Position numbers and translations under genes: made by a program. Shown piece by piece: positions 1 through 6,078 of a DNA stretch of 12,339 nt. How positions within the stretch are numbered: the stretch's first letter is position 1; each line of letters starts with the position of its first letter. Origin of the DNA: CALGFH01 sp036003705. GTDB taxonomy: Bacteria; Actinomycetota; CALGFH01. The notes beneath the pieces were generated by a model. It was given only the letters and a program-made list of their open reading frames with translations, had not been told where the DNA came from and ran no database searches. The stretch lies in the NCBI GenBank assembly GCA_036003705.1, contig DASYSE010000056.1:1-12339 (forward strand), written 5' to 3'.

Positions 1-2
1 AT

Positions 3-341
3 CGGGCCCGGCAGCTCCAGGAGCGCCTGGTCTGGGGTGCGGCGTGGGCCAACACCGACGACCTGGTGTTCACCCGCGAGGGCGGCATGCTGCATCCCGA
101 CCGGCTCACCGACGTGTTCCTGCGCCGGGCCGAGCGGGCTGGCCTCCCGCGGATCACCCTCCACGGCCTGCGCCACAGCTACGCTTCCACGGCGCTCGCG
201 GCCGGTGTCCCCATCGAGGTGCTGTCGCGTCGGCTCGGCCACGCGACGGTCAGCATCACCCTCGACCTGTACGTCCACACCAACCAGCGGCAGGACCGGG
301 ACGCGGCGAACCTGGCGGCCCAGGCAATCCTCGGAGGGTAG
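3..341 (+). CDS. Tyrosine recombinase/phage-type integrase, C-terminal part (5' end outside window)
   Basis: The visible 112 residues are the C-terminal catalytic portion of a tyrosine recombinase, an enzyme that cuts and rejoins DNA at attachment sites through a tyrosine-DNA intermediate. The box LHGLRHSYAS gives the His-x-x-Arg pair. RRLGHATVSIT carries the Leu-Gly-His element, and LDLYVHT carries the nucleophilic tyrosine (codon 270-272). The reading frame is open from the first bases, so the start and the first catalytic arginine lie upstream of the window. The stop is TAG at 339-341. It is convergent with the next gene, only 8 bases away. The segment preceding the motifs (VFTREGGMLHPDRLTDVF) is typical of actinobacterial integrases of conjugative elements and prophages. 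Family assignment is secure. Whether the whole gene is intact cannot be judged. I infer that it marks the end of an integrated element. Confidence 0.93.
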   Translation, partial: RARQLQERLVWGAAWANTDDLVFTREGGMLHPDRLTDVFLRRAERAGLPRITLHGLRHSYASTALAAGVPIEVLSRRLGHATVSITLDLYVHTNQRQDRDAANLAAQAILGG

Positions 342-349
342 GTCCCGGC

Positions 350-1132
350 TCAGCCCGGGGGGAGTTCGAGTGCTCGGTCCACCTCGAACATGACGATGAC
401 GGTCTGGAAGACCACCCTCCGCCCGTCCTCCCAGGCGAGTGGGCGGCCCTCCTTCTGCGCTCCGTGCTCCTGACGCTGCACAAGATCGCTGACCGTGCCC
501 CAGTAGGCGAGGAGCGCGTCGAGGAACGGTGCTGCCGTGGTGGCCAGCTTGGATGCGTGCTGGTTCAGGACGGCCCTGGTCCTCGACACGGTATGCGCCT
601 TGTCGGTGTCCACGTCCGGTGGCTGGCAACGATCCACAAGCGCGGTGGCGAACTCCTGCATCGCCTCCCGGCACAAATGGCCGATCGTTGTCAGCTGCTG
701 CTGGGAGTCGCTGGCCCAGAGCAACTCCTCCGCCTCCGCCCACTTCCGGTATGCCACCGGATACTTCTCTTGGAAGGCGTCGGCCTCCAGGTAGCGCTTC
801 AGCCCCTCCTCGACCTGCTGGGCTGGAGTGCCCAACCGTTGCTGCATCTCCTCGTAGAACCGGAACCCGAGGGGGCTGACGTCGAAGAACCGGTTGCCGC
901 GCTGACCGGTGTACGACGCGTTGAGCAGGCCTTCCCGCTCAAGTACATCGAGATCCCCCTCATAGGCAGGCATGACCTGATTTGGCAGCCCCGGGTGTTG
1001 GATGCGGTCCCCCGGCCCCCAGCTCTGGGTGAACATGAACCTCTGCCTCTGGTCGCGCGGGACGTTCCTCGACGCCTCGACCAGCACCTTCAACAGATCC
1101 TCCTGCTCCCGTTCGAGCAGCACCCCGTTCAT
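350..1132 (-). CDS. Hypothetical protein with probable winged-helix segment (260 aa)
   Basis: I do not recognise this family. The ATG start is supported by a GGGAG purine run about 7 bases upstream on the minus strand. Residues about 50-100 look like the recognition helix and wing of a winged-helix domain: a helix ending in LDVLEREGLL, then a Gly-Asn turn, then strand RFFDVSPLGFRFYEEM. Residues 105-260 are almost all helical and rich in Glu, Gln, Ala and Leu, with one possible amphipathic hairpin and no signal peptide or membrane segment. A weak RAVLNQH string (R186-H192) has the R-x5-H spacing of HEPN ribonucleases, but that alone is not evidence. GC is visibly lower than in the genes downstream (about 63% in the stretches I counted, against well above 70%). 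Together with the adjacent integrase this suggests horizontally acquired cargo, perhaps a regulator or defence gene. Being a real gene is likely; the function is unknown. Confidence 0.75.
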   Translation of the reverse strand: MNGVLLEREQEDLLKVLVEASRNVPRDQRQRFMFTQSWGPGDRIQHPGLPNQVMPAYEGDLDVLEREGLLNASYTGQRGNRFFDVSPLGFRFYEEMQQRLGTPAQQVEEGLKRYLEADAFQEKYPVAYRKWAEAEELLWASDSQQQLTTIGHLCREAMQEFATALVDRCQPPDVDTDKAHTVSRTRAVLNQHASKLATTAAPFLDALLAYWGTVSDLVQRQEHGAQKEGRPLAWEDGRRVVFQTVIVMFEVDRALELPPG

Positions 1133-1161
1133 CGCTCTCCCTGCACTTCCGTCGGCCTCTC

Positions 1162-1179
1162 GTTAGCGCTCCTGTTAGC
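1162..1179. repeat. Direct repeat GTTAGC x2, 12-base period
   Basis: GTTAGC occurs at 1162-1167 and again at 1174-1179, so the two copies lie roughly one helical turn apart. On the minus strand they read GCTAAC, 30-47 bases upstream of the ATG of the winged-helix gene, in the place where an operator or promoter would be. I could not fit convincing -35 and -10 boxes here. The role is an inference. Confidence 0.4.
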
Positions 1180-1193
1180 AACCAGCCAGCTCA

Positions 1194-1209
1194 GCCGCCC
1201 TACGGCGGC
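1194..1209. repeat. Perfect short inverted repeat (GCCGCC-4-GGCGGC)
   Basis: A perfect 6-base dyad with a 4-base loop (CTAC) sits about 60 bases upstream of the minus-strand winged-helix gene. There is no T-tract on either side, so it is a poor intrinsic terminator. It could be an operator or a chance GC-rich dyad. Confidence 0.35.
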
Positions 1210-1257
1210 ATCTGCCCACTTCACGGCGGTGCGAGGTCGGGCTTGGCCGGCTCAGGA

Positions 1258-1276
1258 GCTATCCCGCGACGATAGC
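1258..1276. repeat. Perfect inverted repeat GCTATC-7-GATAGC
   Basis: The six-base arms GCTATC (1258-1263) and GATAGC (1271-1276) are separated by 7 bases. The arms are AT-containing in a very GC-rich setting, which makes chance occurrence less likely and gives it the look of a dimeric regulator site. It lies in the non-coding gap between the winged-helix gene and the small membrane protein gene. Confidence 0.4.
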
Positions 1277-1301
1277 GCAGCGCGGTAGCCCACCCATCCC
1301 G

Positions 1302-1314
1302 TACCGATCCGGTA
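1302..1314. repeat. Short dyad TACCG-ATC-CGGTA
   Basis: Perfect 5-base arms flank a 3-base spacer, about 80 bases upstream of the small membrane protein start. It is the third dyad within roughly 120 bases. It may be an operator; the arms are short, so chance remains possible. Confidence 0.3.
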
Positions 1315-1395
1315 ACAGGGTTCAGCCGCGCCGGCCCGCCTCCGATATTCCTGGCAGACTGCCTACGTCGTACCGACGAGGAGGCTGGTTTCTTC

Positions 1396-1542
1396 GTGTC
1401 GCTGCTCATGCTCGCCGTTGTCGCCCTGTTCCCGGTCGTGCTGCTGGCCCTGCTGCTGATCACCTCCGGACTGGAAGGGCGGGTGGTGGGCGATCCCACC
1501 CCCAAGGTGGGGGCCGGCGAGCGGCCGGCCACGCCGGAGTAG
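1396..1542 (+). CDS. Small single-pass membrane protein (48 aa)
   Basis: A short open frame starts with GTG and is preceded by GAGGAGG at about 1378-1384, an unusually good ribosome binding site in this window, spaced about 11 bases. The product begins SLLMLAVVALFPVVLLALLL, one clear hydrophobic helix covering residues about 2-22. It ends with a polar, Pro- and Gly-rich tail of about 25 residues that would be cytoplasmic or extracellular. No family is recognised. It ends 8 bases before the open part of a broken uracil-DNA glycosylase gene and shows no relation to it. The membrane helix and Shine-Dalgarno site support a real gene, but it could also be the remnant of a longer one. Confidence 0.6.
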   Translation: MSLLMLAVVALFPVVLLALLLITSGLEGRVVGDPTPKVGAGERPATPE

Positions 1543-1550
1543 TCGGGTAG

Positions 1551-1757
1551 GCCCTGCTCGGCAGCTCCTTCCGGGCCAGCCGCCAGCGGGGCGAGTTCCT
1601 CGACTCCGACCTGGCCCCACGGGTCCTGGCCACCGTCCACCCCTCCTCGATCCTGCGCGCCCCCGACGAGGAGGCCCGCGCCCTCGCCTACAAGGGCTTC
1701 GTCGCCGACCTGGCCGTCGCCGCCGGGGAGCTCGGTCGCGGCTCGCCGTCCGAGTAG
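1551..1757 (+). pseudogene. UdgX-like uracil-DNA glycosylase, C-terminal remnant
   Basis: This frame runs from just after a TAG at 1548-1550 to a TAG at 1755-1757 and has no plausible start. Its translation begins ALLGSSFRASRQRGEFL and continues with RVLATVHPSSILRAPDEEA. These match the C-terminal part of the family-4-like UdgX uracil-DNA glycosylases, including motif HPSSILR, the second catalytic/DNA-binding motif, and the final helix GFVADLAVAAGEL. The intact family is about 200 residues; here about 69 are left. The N-terminal half with the iron-sulphur cysteines and the water-activating motif is missing, and no frame just upstream supplies it, so this is a deletion rather than a single frameshift. 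It lies at the junction between the element-like region and the conserved block, which suggests the loss came with insertion or excision. Non-functional in all likelihood. Confidence 0.8.
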
Positions 1758-1763
1758 TAGCAT

Positions 1764-1783
1764 CGCGCTCCCCGTGGAGCGTG
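1764..1783 (+). repeat. Hairpin just upstream of the tldD ribosome binding site
   Basis: CGCTCC (1766-1771) pairs perfectly with GGAGCG (1776-1781) around a CCGT loop, and the stem extends by one G-U and one C-G pair. It begins 7 bases after the stop of the udg remnant and abuts the AGGGAAGG Shine-Dalgarno of tldD. There is no T-tract. It may be a remnant terminator of the udg gene or a 5'-UTR structure of tldD mRNA. Confidence 0.4.
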
Positions 1784-1793
1784 AGGGAAGGCG

Positions 1794-3251
1794 ATGCAGC
1801 CCGAGGAGCTGACCGAGCTGGCCCTGGAGGCGGCGGTCGCGGCCGGCGCCGGGTATGCCGACGCCCGCTGGGTGCGGGAGGAGACCGAGGCCCTCACCGT
1901 CACCGACGACCGGGTCGACGACCTGGAGGCCGAGGACTCCGGCGGTCTCGGGATCCGAGTGCTGGTCGACGGGTGCTGGGGCTTCGCGGCCAGCGCCGTG
2001 CTCGACCCGGGACGCGTCGGTGACCTGGCAAGGCGGGCGGTCGAGGTGGCGAGGGCGTCGGCGGCCCTGCCCGGGGAGCCGGTGCGGCTGGCTCCGACGG
2101 CGCCGGCGGTGGCCAGCTGGTCGACGCCGATGGGGCGGGACCCGTTCGGGGTGCCGCTGGCCGACCGGGTCGAGCTGCTGCTGGCCGCCTGCGACGCCCA
2201 GCGTTCGGTGCCCGGCCTGGCCCACGCCCGCGCCACCGTCGACCTGTGGCGCCGGCGCACCGTGCTCTGGTCCAACGAGGGCACCCGCGTCGACCAGACC
2301 GTGACCCAGACCGGCGCCGGCATCGAGGCGGTCGCGGTCGGCGACGGCGACCTGCAGCAGCGGAGCTGGCCCAACTCGTTCCGGGGCCAGTACCAGGCCG
2401 GCGGCTGGGAGGTCGTGGAGGCCGCCGACCTGGTCGGCAACGGCCCCCGGGTGGCCAGGGAGGCGGTCGACCTGCTGCAGGCACCGTTGCTGCCGGAACG
2501 GGTGACGACGGTGATCCTGGACGGCCAGCAGCTCTCGCTCCAGGTCCACGAGTCCGTCGGGCACCCGCTGGAACTGGACCGGATCCTCGGCATGGAGGCG
2601 GCCTACGCCGGCACCTCGTTCGTGCGTCCCAGCGACCGGGGGCGGCTGCGCTACGGCTCGCCGGCGATGTCGGTCACGGCCGACGCGACCACCCCTGGCG
2701 GGCTCGGGACCTTCGGCTTCGACGACGAGGGTGTGCCGGCCCAGCGGTCGCCGCTGGTCGCCGCCGGTGTGGTGGAGGGCTTCCTGACCAGCCGGGAGAC
2801 CGCCGCCGGGCTGGGCGCCGGCTCGGGCGGGATGATGCGGGCCGACGGCTGGGGCAGCATGCCGCTGATCCGCATGACCAACGTGCACCTGGAACCGGGG
2901 CAGGGCACCCTCGACGAGCTGGTCGCCGACACCCCCGACGGGCTGCTGCTGAGCGTCAACCGCTCGTGGTCGATCGACGACCGCCGGGTCAACTTCCAGT
3001 TCGGGGTCGAGGCCGCCTGGGAGATCAAGGCCGGCCGCCTGGGGCGGCTGTACCGCAACGCCACCTACGACGGCCGCACCACCGAGTTCTGGGGCTCGCT
3101 GGACGCCGTCTGCGGCCCGCGGTCCTGGGTCGTGTGGGGCGTCCCCAACTGCGGCAAGGGCCAGCCCTACCAGAACGCCCGCGTCGGCCACGGCGTCGCC
3201 CCGGCCCGCTTCCACGGCGTCCACGTGGGGGTCCGGGGGCCTCGTGGCTAG
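1794..3251 (+). CDS. tldD: TldD, zinc metalloprotease subunit of TldD/TldE
   Basis: TldD is the catalytic half of the TldD/TldE heterodimer, a cytoplasmic protease that threads unfolded peptides into a closed chamber. In enterobacteria it matures microcin B17 and degrades the CcdA antitoxin. The 485-residue length is normal. The zinc site is intact: HESVGH at residues 252-257 supplies two His and the catalytic Glu, and Cys453 in the PNCGKGQP motif is the expected third ligand. The N-terminal half (1-230) is the usual alpha/beta region with the R-E-T-E-x-L-T pattern. The ATG has AGGGAAGG 2 bases before the start codon. The partner gene follows 27 bases after the stop, so the pair is almost surely cotranscribed. 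I see no precursor peptide or toxin-antitoxin gene nearby that would name a substrate. Confidence 0.96.
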   Translation: MQPEELTELALEAAVAAGAGYADARWVREETEALTVTDDRVDDLEAEDSGGLGIRVLVDGCWGFAASAVLDPGRVGDLARRAVEVARASAALPGEPVRLAPTAPAVASWSTPMGRDPFGVPLADRVELLLAACDAQRSVPGLAHARATVDLWRRRTVLWSNEGTRVDQTVTQTGAGIEAVAVGDGDLQQRSWPNSFRGQYQAGGWEVVEAADLVGNGPRVAREAVDLLQAPLLPERVTTVILDGQQLSLQVHESVGHPLELDRILGMEAAYAGTSFVRPSDRGRLRYGSPAMSVTADATTPGGLGTFGFDDEGVPAQRSPLVAAGVVEGFLTSRETAAGLGAGSGGMMRADGWGSMPLIRMTNVHLEPGQGTLDELVADTPDGLLLSVNRSWSIDDRRVNFQFGVEAAWEIKAGRLGRLYRNATYDGRTTEFWGSLDAVCGPRSWVVWGVPNCGKGQPYQNARVGHGVAPARFHGVHVGVRGPRG

Positions 3252-3278
3252 GCCCCCGGTGCGGTGGGGGGCCGGCGG

Positions 3279-4625
3279 GTGACGGCATTCGGAGGCGAGC
3301 GGCTGCTGGAGGTGGCCGAGGCCGCGCTCGGGGTCGCCGGAGCAGACGACGTCGAGGCCCTGGTGGCCAGGCAGGCAGGCGGCCTCACCCGCTTCGCCTC
3401 CAGCCGCATCCACCAGTCGGCCTGGCGCGAGGACCTCTCGGTCCGGGTCCGCGTGGTGGTCGACGGCAACCGGGTCGGTACCGCCACCGTCCACGACGCC
3501 GACCCGGCGGCGGTGCGGGCGGCGGCCAGGCGGGCGGCCGAGGTGGCCCAGAAGATGCCGCCCGACACGGGCTACCCGGGAATGCCCGGCCCTGCCGACT
3601 ACCCGCGCGCCGGCCGCTACGACGGCCCGACCGCCGCCGCCGACCCGGGCACCCGGGCCGGGCTGGTCGCCGGGGTGATCCGCCGGCTCCCGGCCGGGGT
3701 CACCGCGGCCGGGGCCTGCGAGACCCGCGAGCTGGAGATCGCGGTGGCCAACGCCCGCGGGGTGCGGGCGGCCGGGGCGACCACGGCGGCCAGCTTCTCG
3801 CTCCTGGCCGACGCCGGCTCCGGCACCGGCTGGGCCGAGGGGACCGAGCCCGCACTGGCCGACCTGGACGTTGCCGCCCTCGGGGAGCGGGCCGCCCGCA
3901 AGGCCGTGGACAGCCGCGAGCCGCGCGACCTCGCTCCCGGCATCTATCCGGTGGTGCTGGAACCGACCGCGGCGTCGGTCCTGGTCCGGTGGCTGGGCTG
4001 GCTCGGCTTCGGGGCCAAGGCCTACGACGAGGGCCGCAGCTTCCTGGTCGGCCGGCTCGGCCAGCGGGTCTGCTCGCCCCTGGTCACCATCGTCGACGAC
4101 GCCGCCGCGCCCGACACCATCGGGGTCGGCTTCGACTTCGAGGGCGTCCCCAGGCGGCGGGTGACCCTGATCGACCAGGGGGTCGCGGCCAGCCTCGTCT
4201 ACGACTTCCGGGCGGCGGCACGCCATGGCGTCGAGCCGACCGGGCACGGCCTGCCGGCCCCGTCGGCCGAGGGGGCGCTGCCAATGCACATGGCCATGCA
4301 GCCTGGCCAGACCAGCCAGGCCGAGCTGGTCGCCGGCCTGGAGCGGGGCCTTCTGATCACCCGCTTCCACTACACCAACCTGGTCAACCTGATGGACACC
4401 ACCGTCACCGGCATGACACGCGACGGCACCTTCTGGATCGAGGACGGCCAGGTCGTCGCGGCGGTGCGCAACCTGCGCTTCACCCAGTCGATCCTGGAGG
4501 CCCTCTCCGCCATCCGAGCCGTCGGGTCCGAGACCGAGATGGCCATCGAGGACGGCTACGGCGCCGCCCGCGCCCCCGCCCTGGCCATCGACCGGTTCGC
4601 CTTCTCCAGCGCCACCACCTTCTAA
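3279..4625 (+). CDS. tldE: TldE/PmbA, non-catalytic partner of TldD
   Basis: This is the second subunit of the TldD/TldE protease. It shares the TldD fold but lacks the HExxxH zinc motif; the equivalent region (residues about 240-260) has no such His pair, as is normal for TldE. Family hallmarks are the late segments NLVNLMDTTVTGMTRDG and WIEDGQVV, and the closing FTQSILEALSAIRAVG. The product is 448 residues, the usual length. I choose the GTG at 3279 because a GGGGGG run lies about 7 bases ahead; an in-frame GTG at 3264 would add five residues but has no purine-rich site upstream. The gene ends just before the Nudix gene. Function as the obligate partner is established for the family; the substrate in this organism is unknown. 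Confidence 0.95.
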   Translation: MTAFGGERLLEVAEAALGVAGADDVEALVARQAGGLTRFASSRIHQSAWREDLSVRVRVVVDGNRVGTATVHDADPAAVRAAARRAAEVAQKMPPDTGYPGMPGPADYPRAGRYDGPTAAADPGTRAGLVAGVIRRLPAGVTAAGACETRELEIAVANARGVRAAGATTAASFSLLADAGSGTGWAEGTEPALADLDVAALGERAARKAVDSREPRDLAPGIYPVVLEPTAASVLVRWLGWLGFGAKAYDEGRSFLVGRLGQRVCSPLVTIVDDAAAPDTIGVGFDFEGVPRRRVTLIDQGVAASLVYDFRAAARHGVEPTGHGLPAPSAEGALPMHMAMQPGQTSQAELVAGLERGLLITRFHYTNLVNLMDTTVTGMTRDGTFWIEDGQVVAAVRNLRFTQSILEALSAIRAVGSETEMAIEDGYGAARAPALAIDRFAFSSATTF

Positions 4626-4653
4626 TTTGGTGGGCGCGTGCGACCATGGCGGC

Positions 4654-5109
4654 ATGCGCGAGGAGCCGCCCCGGCCGGTGGTGGCGGTCGGGCTGGTCGC
4701 CCGTGACCGCCACGGCCGCCTACTGCTGGTCAAGCGGGCCAACCCGCCGGCCAAGGGCCGCTGGTCGCTGCCTGGCGGTCGGGTCGAGGCGGGCGAGACC
4801 ATCGCCGCGGCGGCGGCCAGGGAGCTGCGCGAGGAGACGGGCCTTGAGGCCGGCGTCGGCGAGGTCGCCGGGGTGGTCGAACGGATCGGTGAGGGCCACC
4901 ACTACCTGATCGTCGACCTCTGGGCGGAGCTGGCCGACGGCGAGGTGCCCGTGGCCGGCGGCGACGCCGCCGACGTCCGCCTGGTCGAACCCGACCAGCT
5001 GCCCGGCTACGGCCTCTCCCCCGGCCTGGCCGGGTTCCTGGCCGGCATCGGCTGCTGGCCAGAGGGGGCGCCCGTGCCGGACGACCTCCACGACACACCC
5101 CCTCGGTAG
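4654..5109 (+). CDS. Nudix hydrolase (MutT-like, 151 aa)
   Basis: Nudix enzymes hydrolyse a nucleoside diphosphate linked to another group. The Nudix box is complete: G42, E48, then R56-E57-L58-x-E60-E61-x-G63, matching GX5EX7REUXEEXGU. It is preceded by GRWSLPGG and a phosphate-contact segment LLLVKRAN. The protein is one domain of normal size and is cytoplasmic. I take the ATG at 4654; in-frame TTG 4627 and GTG 4630 lie upstream and would add 9 or 8 residues, and none of the three has a strong Shine-Dalgarno site. Ten bases separate it from mutM, which fits a role in sanitising oxidised nucleotides (8-oxo-dGTP). ADP-ribose or another nucleotide sugar is equally possible, as the box does not set the substrate. 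The short C-terminal extension after residue 130 is rich in Asp and Pro. Confidence 0.9.
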   Translation: MREEPPRPVVAVGLVARDRHGRLLLVKRANPPAKGRWSLPGGRVEAGETIAAAAARELREETGLEAGVGEVAGVVERIGEGHHYLIVDLWAELADGEVPVAGGDAADVRLVEPDQLPGYGLSPGLAGFLAGIGCWPEGAPVPDDLHDTPPR

Positions 5110-5118
5110 GCTGGAGGG

Positions 5119-5910
5119 ATGCCGGAGCTTCCCGAGGTCGAGTCGGTCCGCCGGCAGCTCGAACCGGAGCTGCGGGGCCGGCGGGTGGTGGCCGTCTGGG
5201 CCGACACCCAGCGGCGCTTCCACGCGCCCGACCGGCTGCTCGGGCGGACCGTCGAGGGGGTCGGGCGGCGGGGCAAGTTCCTGCTCTGCCCACTCGACCA
5301 GGGCCTGGAGCTGGTGCTGCACCTGGGCATGACCGGCGTGCTCCACTTCGGACCGCCCGACGCCTACGCACGGGCCCGGATCGCGCTGGACGACGGCCGG
5401 GAGCTGGTGTTCAGGGATGTGCGCCGGTTCGGAGGCCTTGCCGTGGTCGAGGCCGGGGCCTACGGGCCGCTGCCCAGCCTGGCCCGGCTCGGGCCGGAGC
5501 CCCTGTCCGACGACTTCGACCCGCGCCGCTTCGCCCGCGACCTGGCCGCCACCCGCGCCCCGGTCAAGCCCTACCTGCTCAGCCAGCGACCGGTCGCCGG
5601 GGTCGGCAACATCTACGCCGACGAGGCGCTGTGGCTGGCCCGCATCCACCCGGCCTCCCGCCGGGTCGGCCCGAGGCGCGCCCTCGGCCTGCACGGGGCC
5701 ATCCGCCGGGTGCTGGCCGATGCGATCCGGCGCGAGGGCACCACCTTCCGCGACTACCGCATGGTCAACGGGGAGAGCGGACGCAACGCCGACTTCCTGA
5801 TCGCCTACGGCCAGGCCGGCCGCCCCTGCCCCCGCTGCGGCACCCCGCTGCGCAAGGTCGCCCTCGGCGGCCGCGGCACCACCTTCTGCCTGGTCTGCCA
5901 GCGCCGCTGA
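5119..5910 (+). CDS. mutM: Formamidopyrimidine-DNA glycosylase (MutM/Fpg)
   Basis: MutM removes 8-oxoguanine and ring-opened purines from DNA and nicks the strand by beta/delta-elimination. The start is fixed by chemistry: after Met removal Pro2 is the nucleophile, and the protein begins MPELPEVE with Glu3 in place. Lys53 (RRGKFLL) is the conserved DNA-contact lysine. GVGNIYADE at 161-169 is the helix-two-turn-helix signature. The C-terminal zinc finger is complete, with CPRC at 237-240 and CLVC at 257-260. Length 263 is just under the usual 270-290. GGAGGG lies directly before the ATG, an unusually short spacing. It follows the Nudix gene by 9 bases and appears to be the last gene of the tldD-tldE-Nudix-mutM run, because 168 non-coding bases follow. 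Confidence 0.97.
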   Translation: MPELPEVESVRRQLEPELRGRRVVAVWADTQRRFHAPDRLLGRTVEGVGRRGKFLLCPLDQGLELVLHLGMTGVLHFGPPDAYARARIALDDGRELVFRDVRRFGGLAVVEAGAYGPLPSLARLGPEPLSDDFDPRRFARDLAATRAPVKPYLLSQRPVAGVGNIYADEALWLARIHPASRRVGPRRALGLHGAIRRVLADAIRREGTTFRDYRMVNGESGRNADFLIAYGQAGRPCPRCGTPLRKVALGGRGTTFCLVCQRR

Positions 5911-5926
5911 GCCAACCGCCAGACCG

Positions 5927-5940
5927 GGGGCGGACGCCCC
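5927..5940 (+). terminator. Weak candidate stem-loop after mutM
   Basis: GGGGC (5927-5931) can pair with GCCCC (5936-5940) around GGAC, 16 bases after the mutM stop. There is no run of T after it, so as an intrinsic terminator it is weak, as often in high-GC actinobacteria. Its place between two likely transcription units is the main support. Confidence 0.3.
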
Positions 5941-5946
5941 ACGGCA

Positions 5947-5977
5947 GCCGCGGGCAGCGGCCGCGGGCAGCGGCCGC
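5947..5977. repeat. 13-base tandem repeat, about 2.4 copies
   Basis: The unit GCCGCGGGCAGCG occurs at 5947-5959 and 5960-5972, with a partial third copy to 5977. It sits in the gap between mutM and the receptor gene, about 40 bases upstream of the promoter candidate. It may be slippage in GC-rich DNA or a regulator-binding array. Confidence 0.6.
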
Positions 5978-6016
5978 TCCTGGGGCCGCACGTGCCGACC
6001 GGCCTGGCGATGCGGC

Positions 6017-6043
6017 TCAACCGCACCCGCAGCCACCCGATAT
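6017..6043 (+). promoter_or_regulatory. Sigma-28 (FliA/WhiG)-like promoter candidate for the chemosensory operon
   Basis: TCAA at 6017-6020, a 15-base spacer, and CCCGATAT at 6036-6043 compare with the known FliA/WhiG consensus TAAA-N15-GCCGATAA. Three of four -35 positions and six of eight -10 positions agree, and the spacing is exact. Transcription would begin near 6050, giving a leader of about 30 bases before the GTG at 6079. This sigma factor class commonly reads flagellar and chemotaxis genes, so the placement makes biological sense. The match is by eye and no start site is known. Confidence 0.45.
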
Positions 6044-6067
6044 CACCAGGGAGGATCGGTCCAAGAC

Positions 6068-6072
6068 AGGAG
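6068..6072 (+). promoter_or_regulatory. Ribosome binding site deciding the receptor start
   Basis: AGGAG lies 6 bases before GTG 6079 and 12 before ATG 6085. The spacing favours the GTG and argues against the longer in-frame opening at 5992, which would start upstream of the promoter candidate. Confidence 0.6.
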
Positions 6073-6078
6073 CTGGGC

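Noticed and set aside
184..192. HEPN ribonuclease motif (R-x5-H) in the hypothetical protein; numbers are residues of the gene at 350-1132
   Set aside because: The short pattern is common by chance and the usual surrounding polar residue and fold could not be confirmed by reading.
1301..1350. tRNA-like GGTTCA segment as an integration target
   Set aside because: No acceptor, D-arm or anticodon pairing could be built around it, so it is not a tRNA or recognisable tRNA end.
1221..4802. A 1193-codon open frame on the minus strand
   Set aside because: It is antisense to tldD, tldE and the Nudix gene, with a low-complexity Gly/Arg/Pro/Asp-rich translation and no domain. Long antisense frames are expected in GC-rich coding DNA.
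2246..4909. An 887-codon plus-strand frame across tldD and tldE
   Set aside because: It is a frame-shifted shadow of two clear family members, and its product is an Arg/Gly/Pro-rich low-complexity chain.
5911..6078. Possible c-di-GMP riboswitch before the receptor gene
   Set aside because: I looked for the conserved GEMM-type bases and stem arrangement and did not find them; the gap is better explained by a tandem repeat and a promoter candidate.
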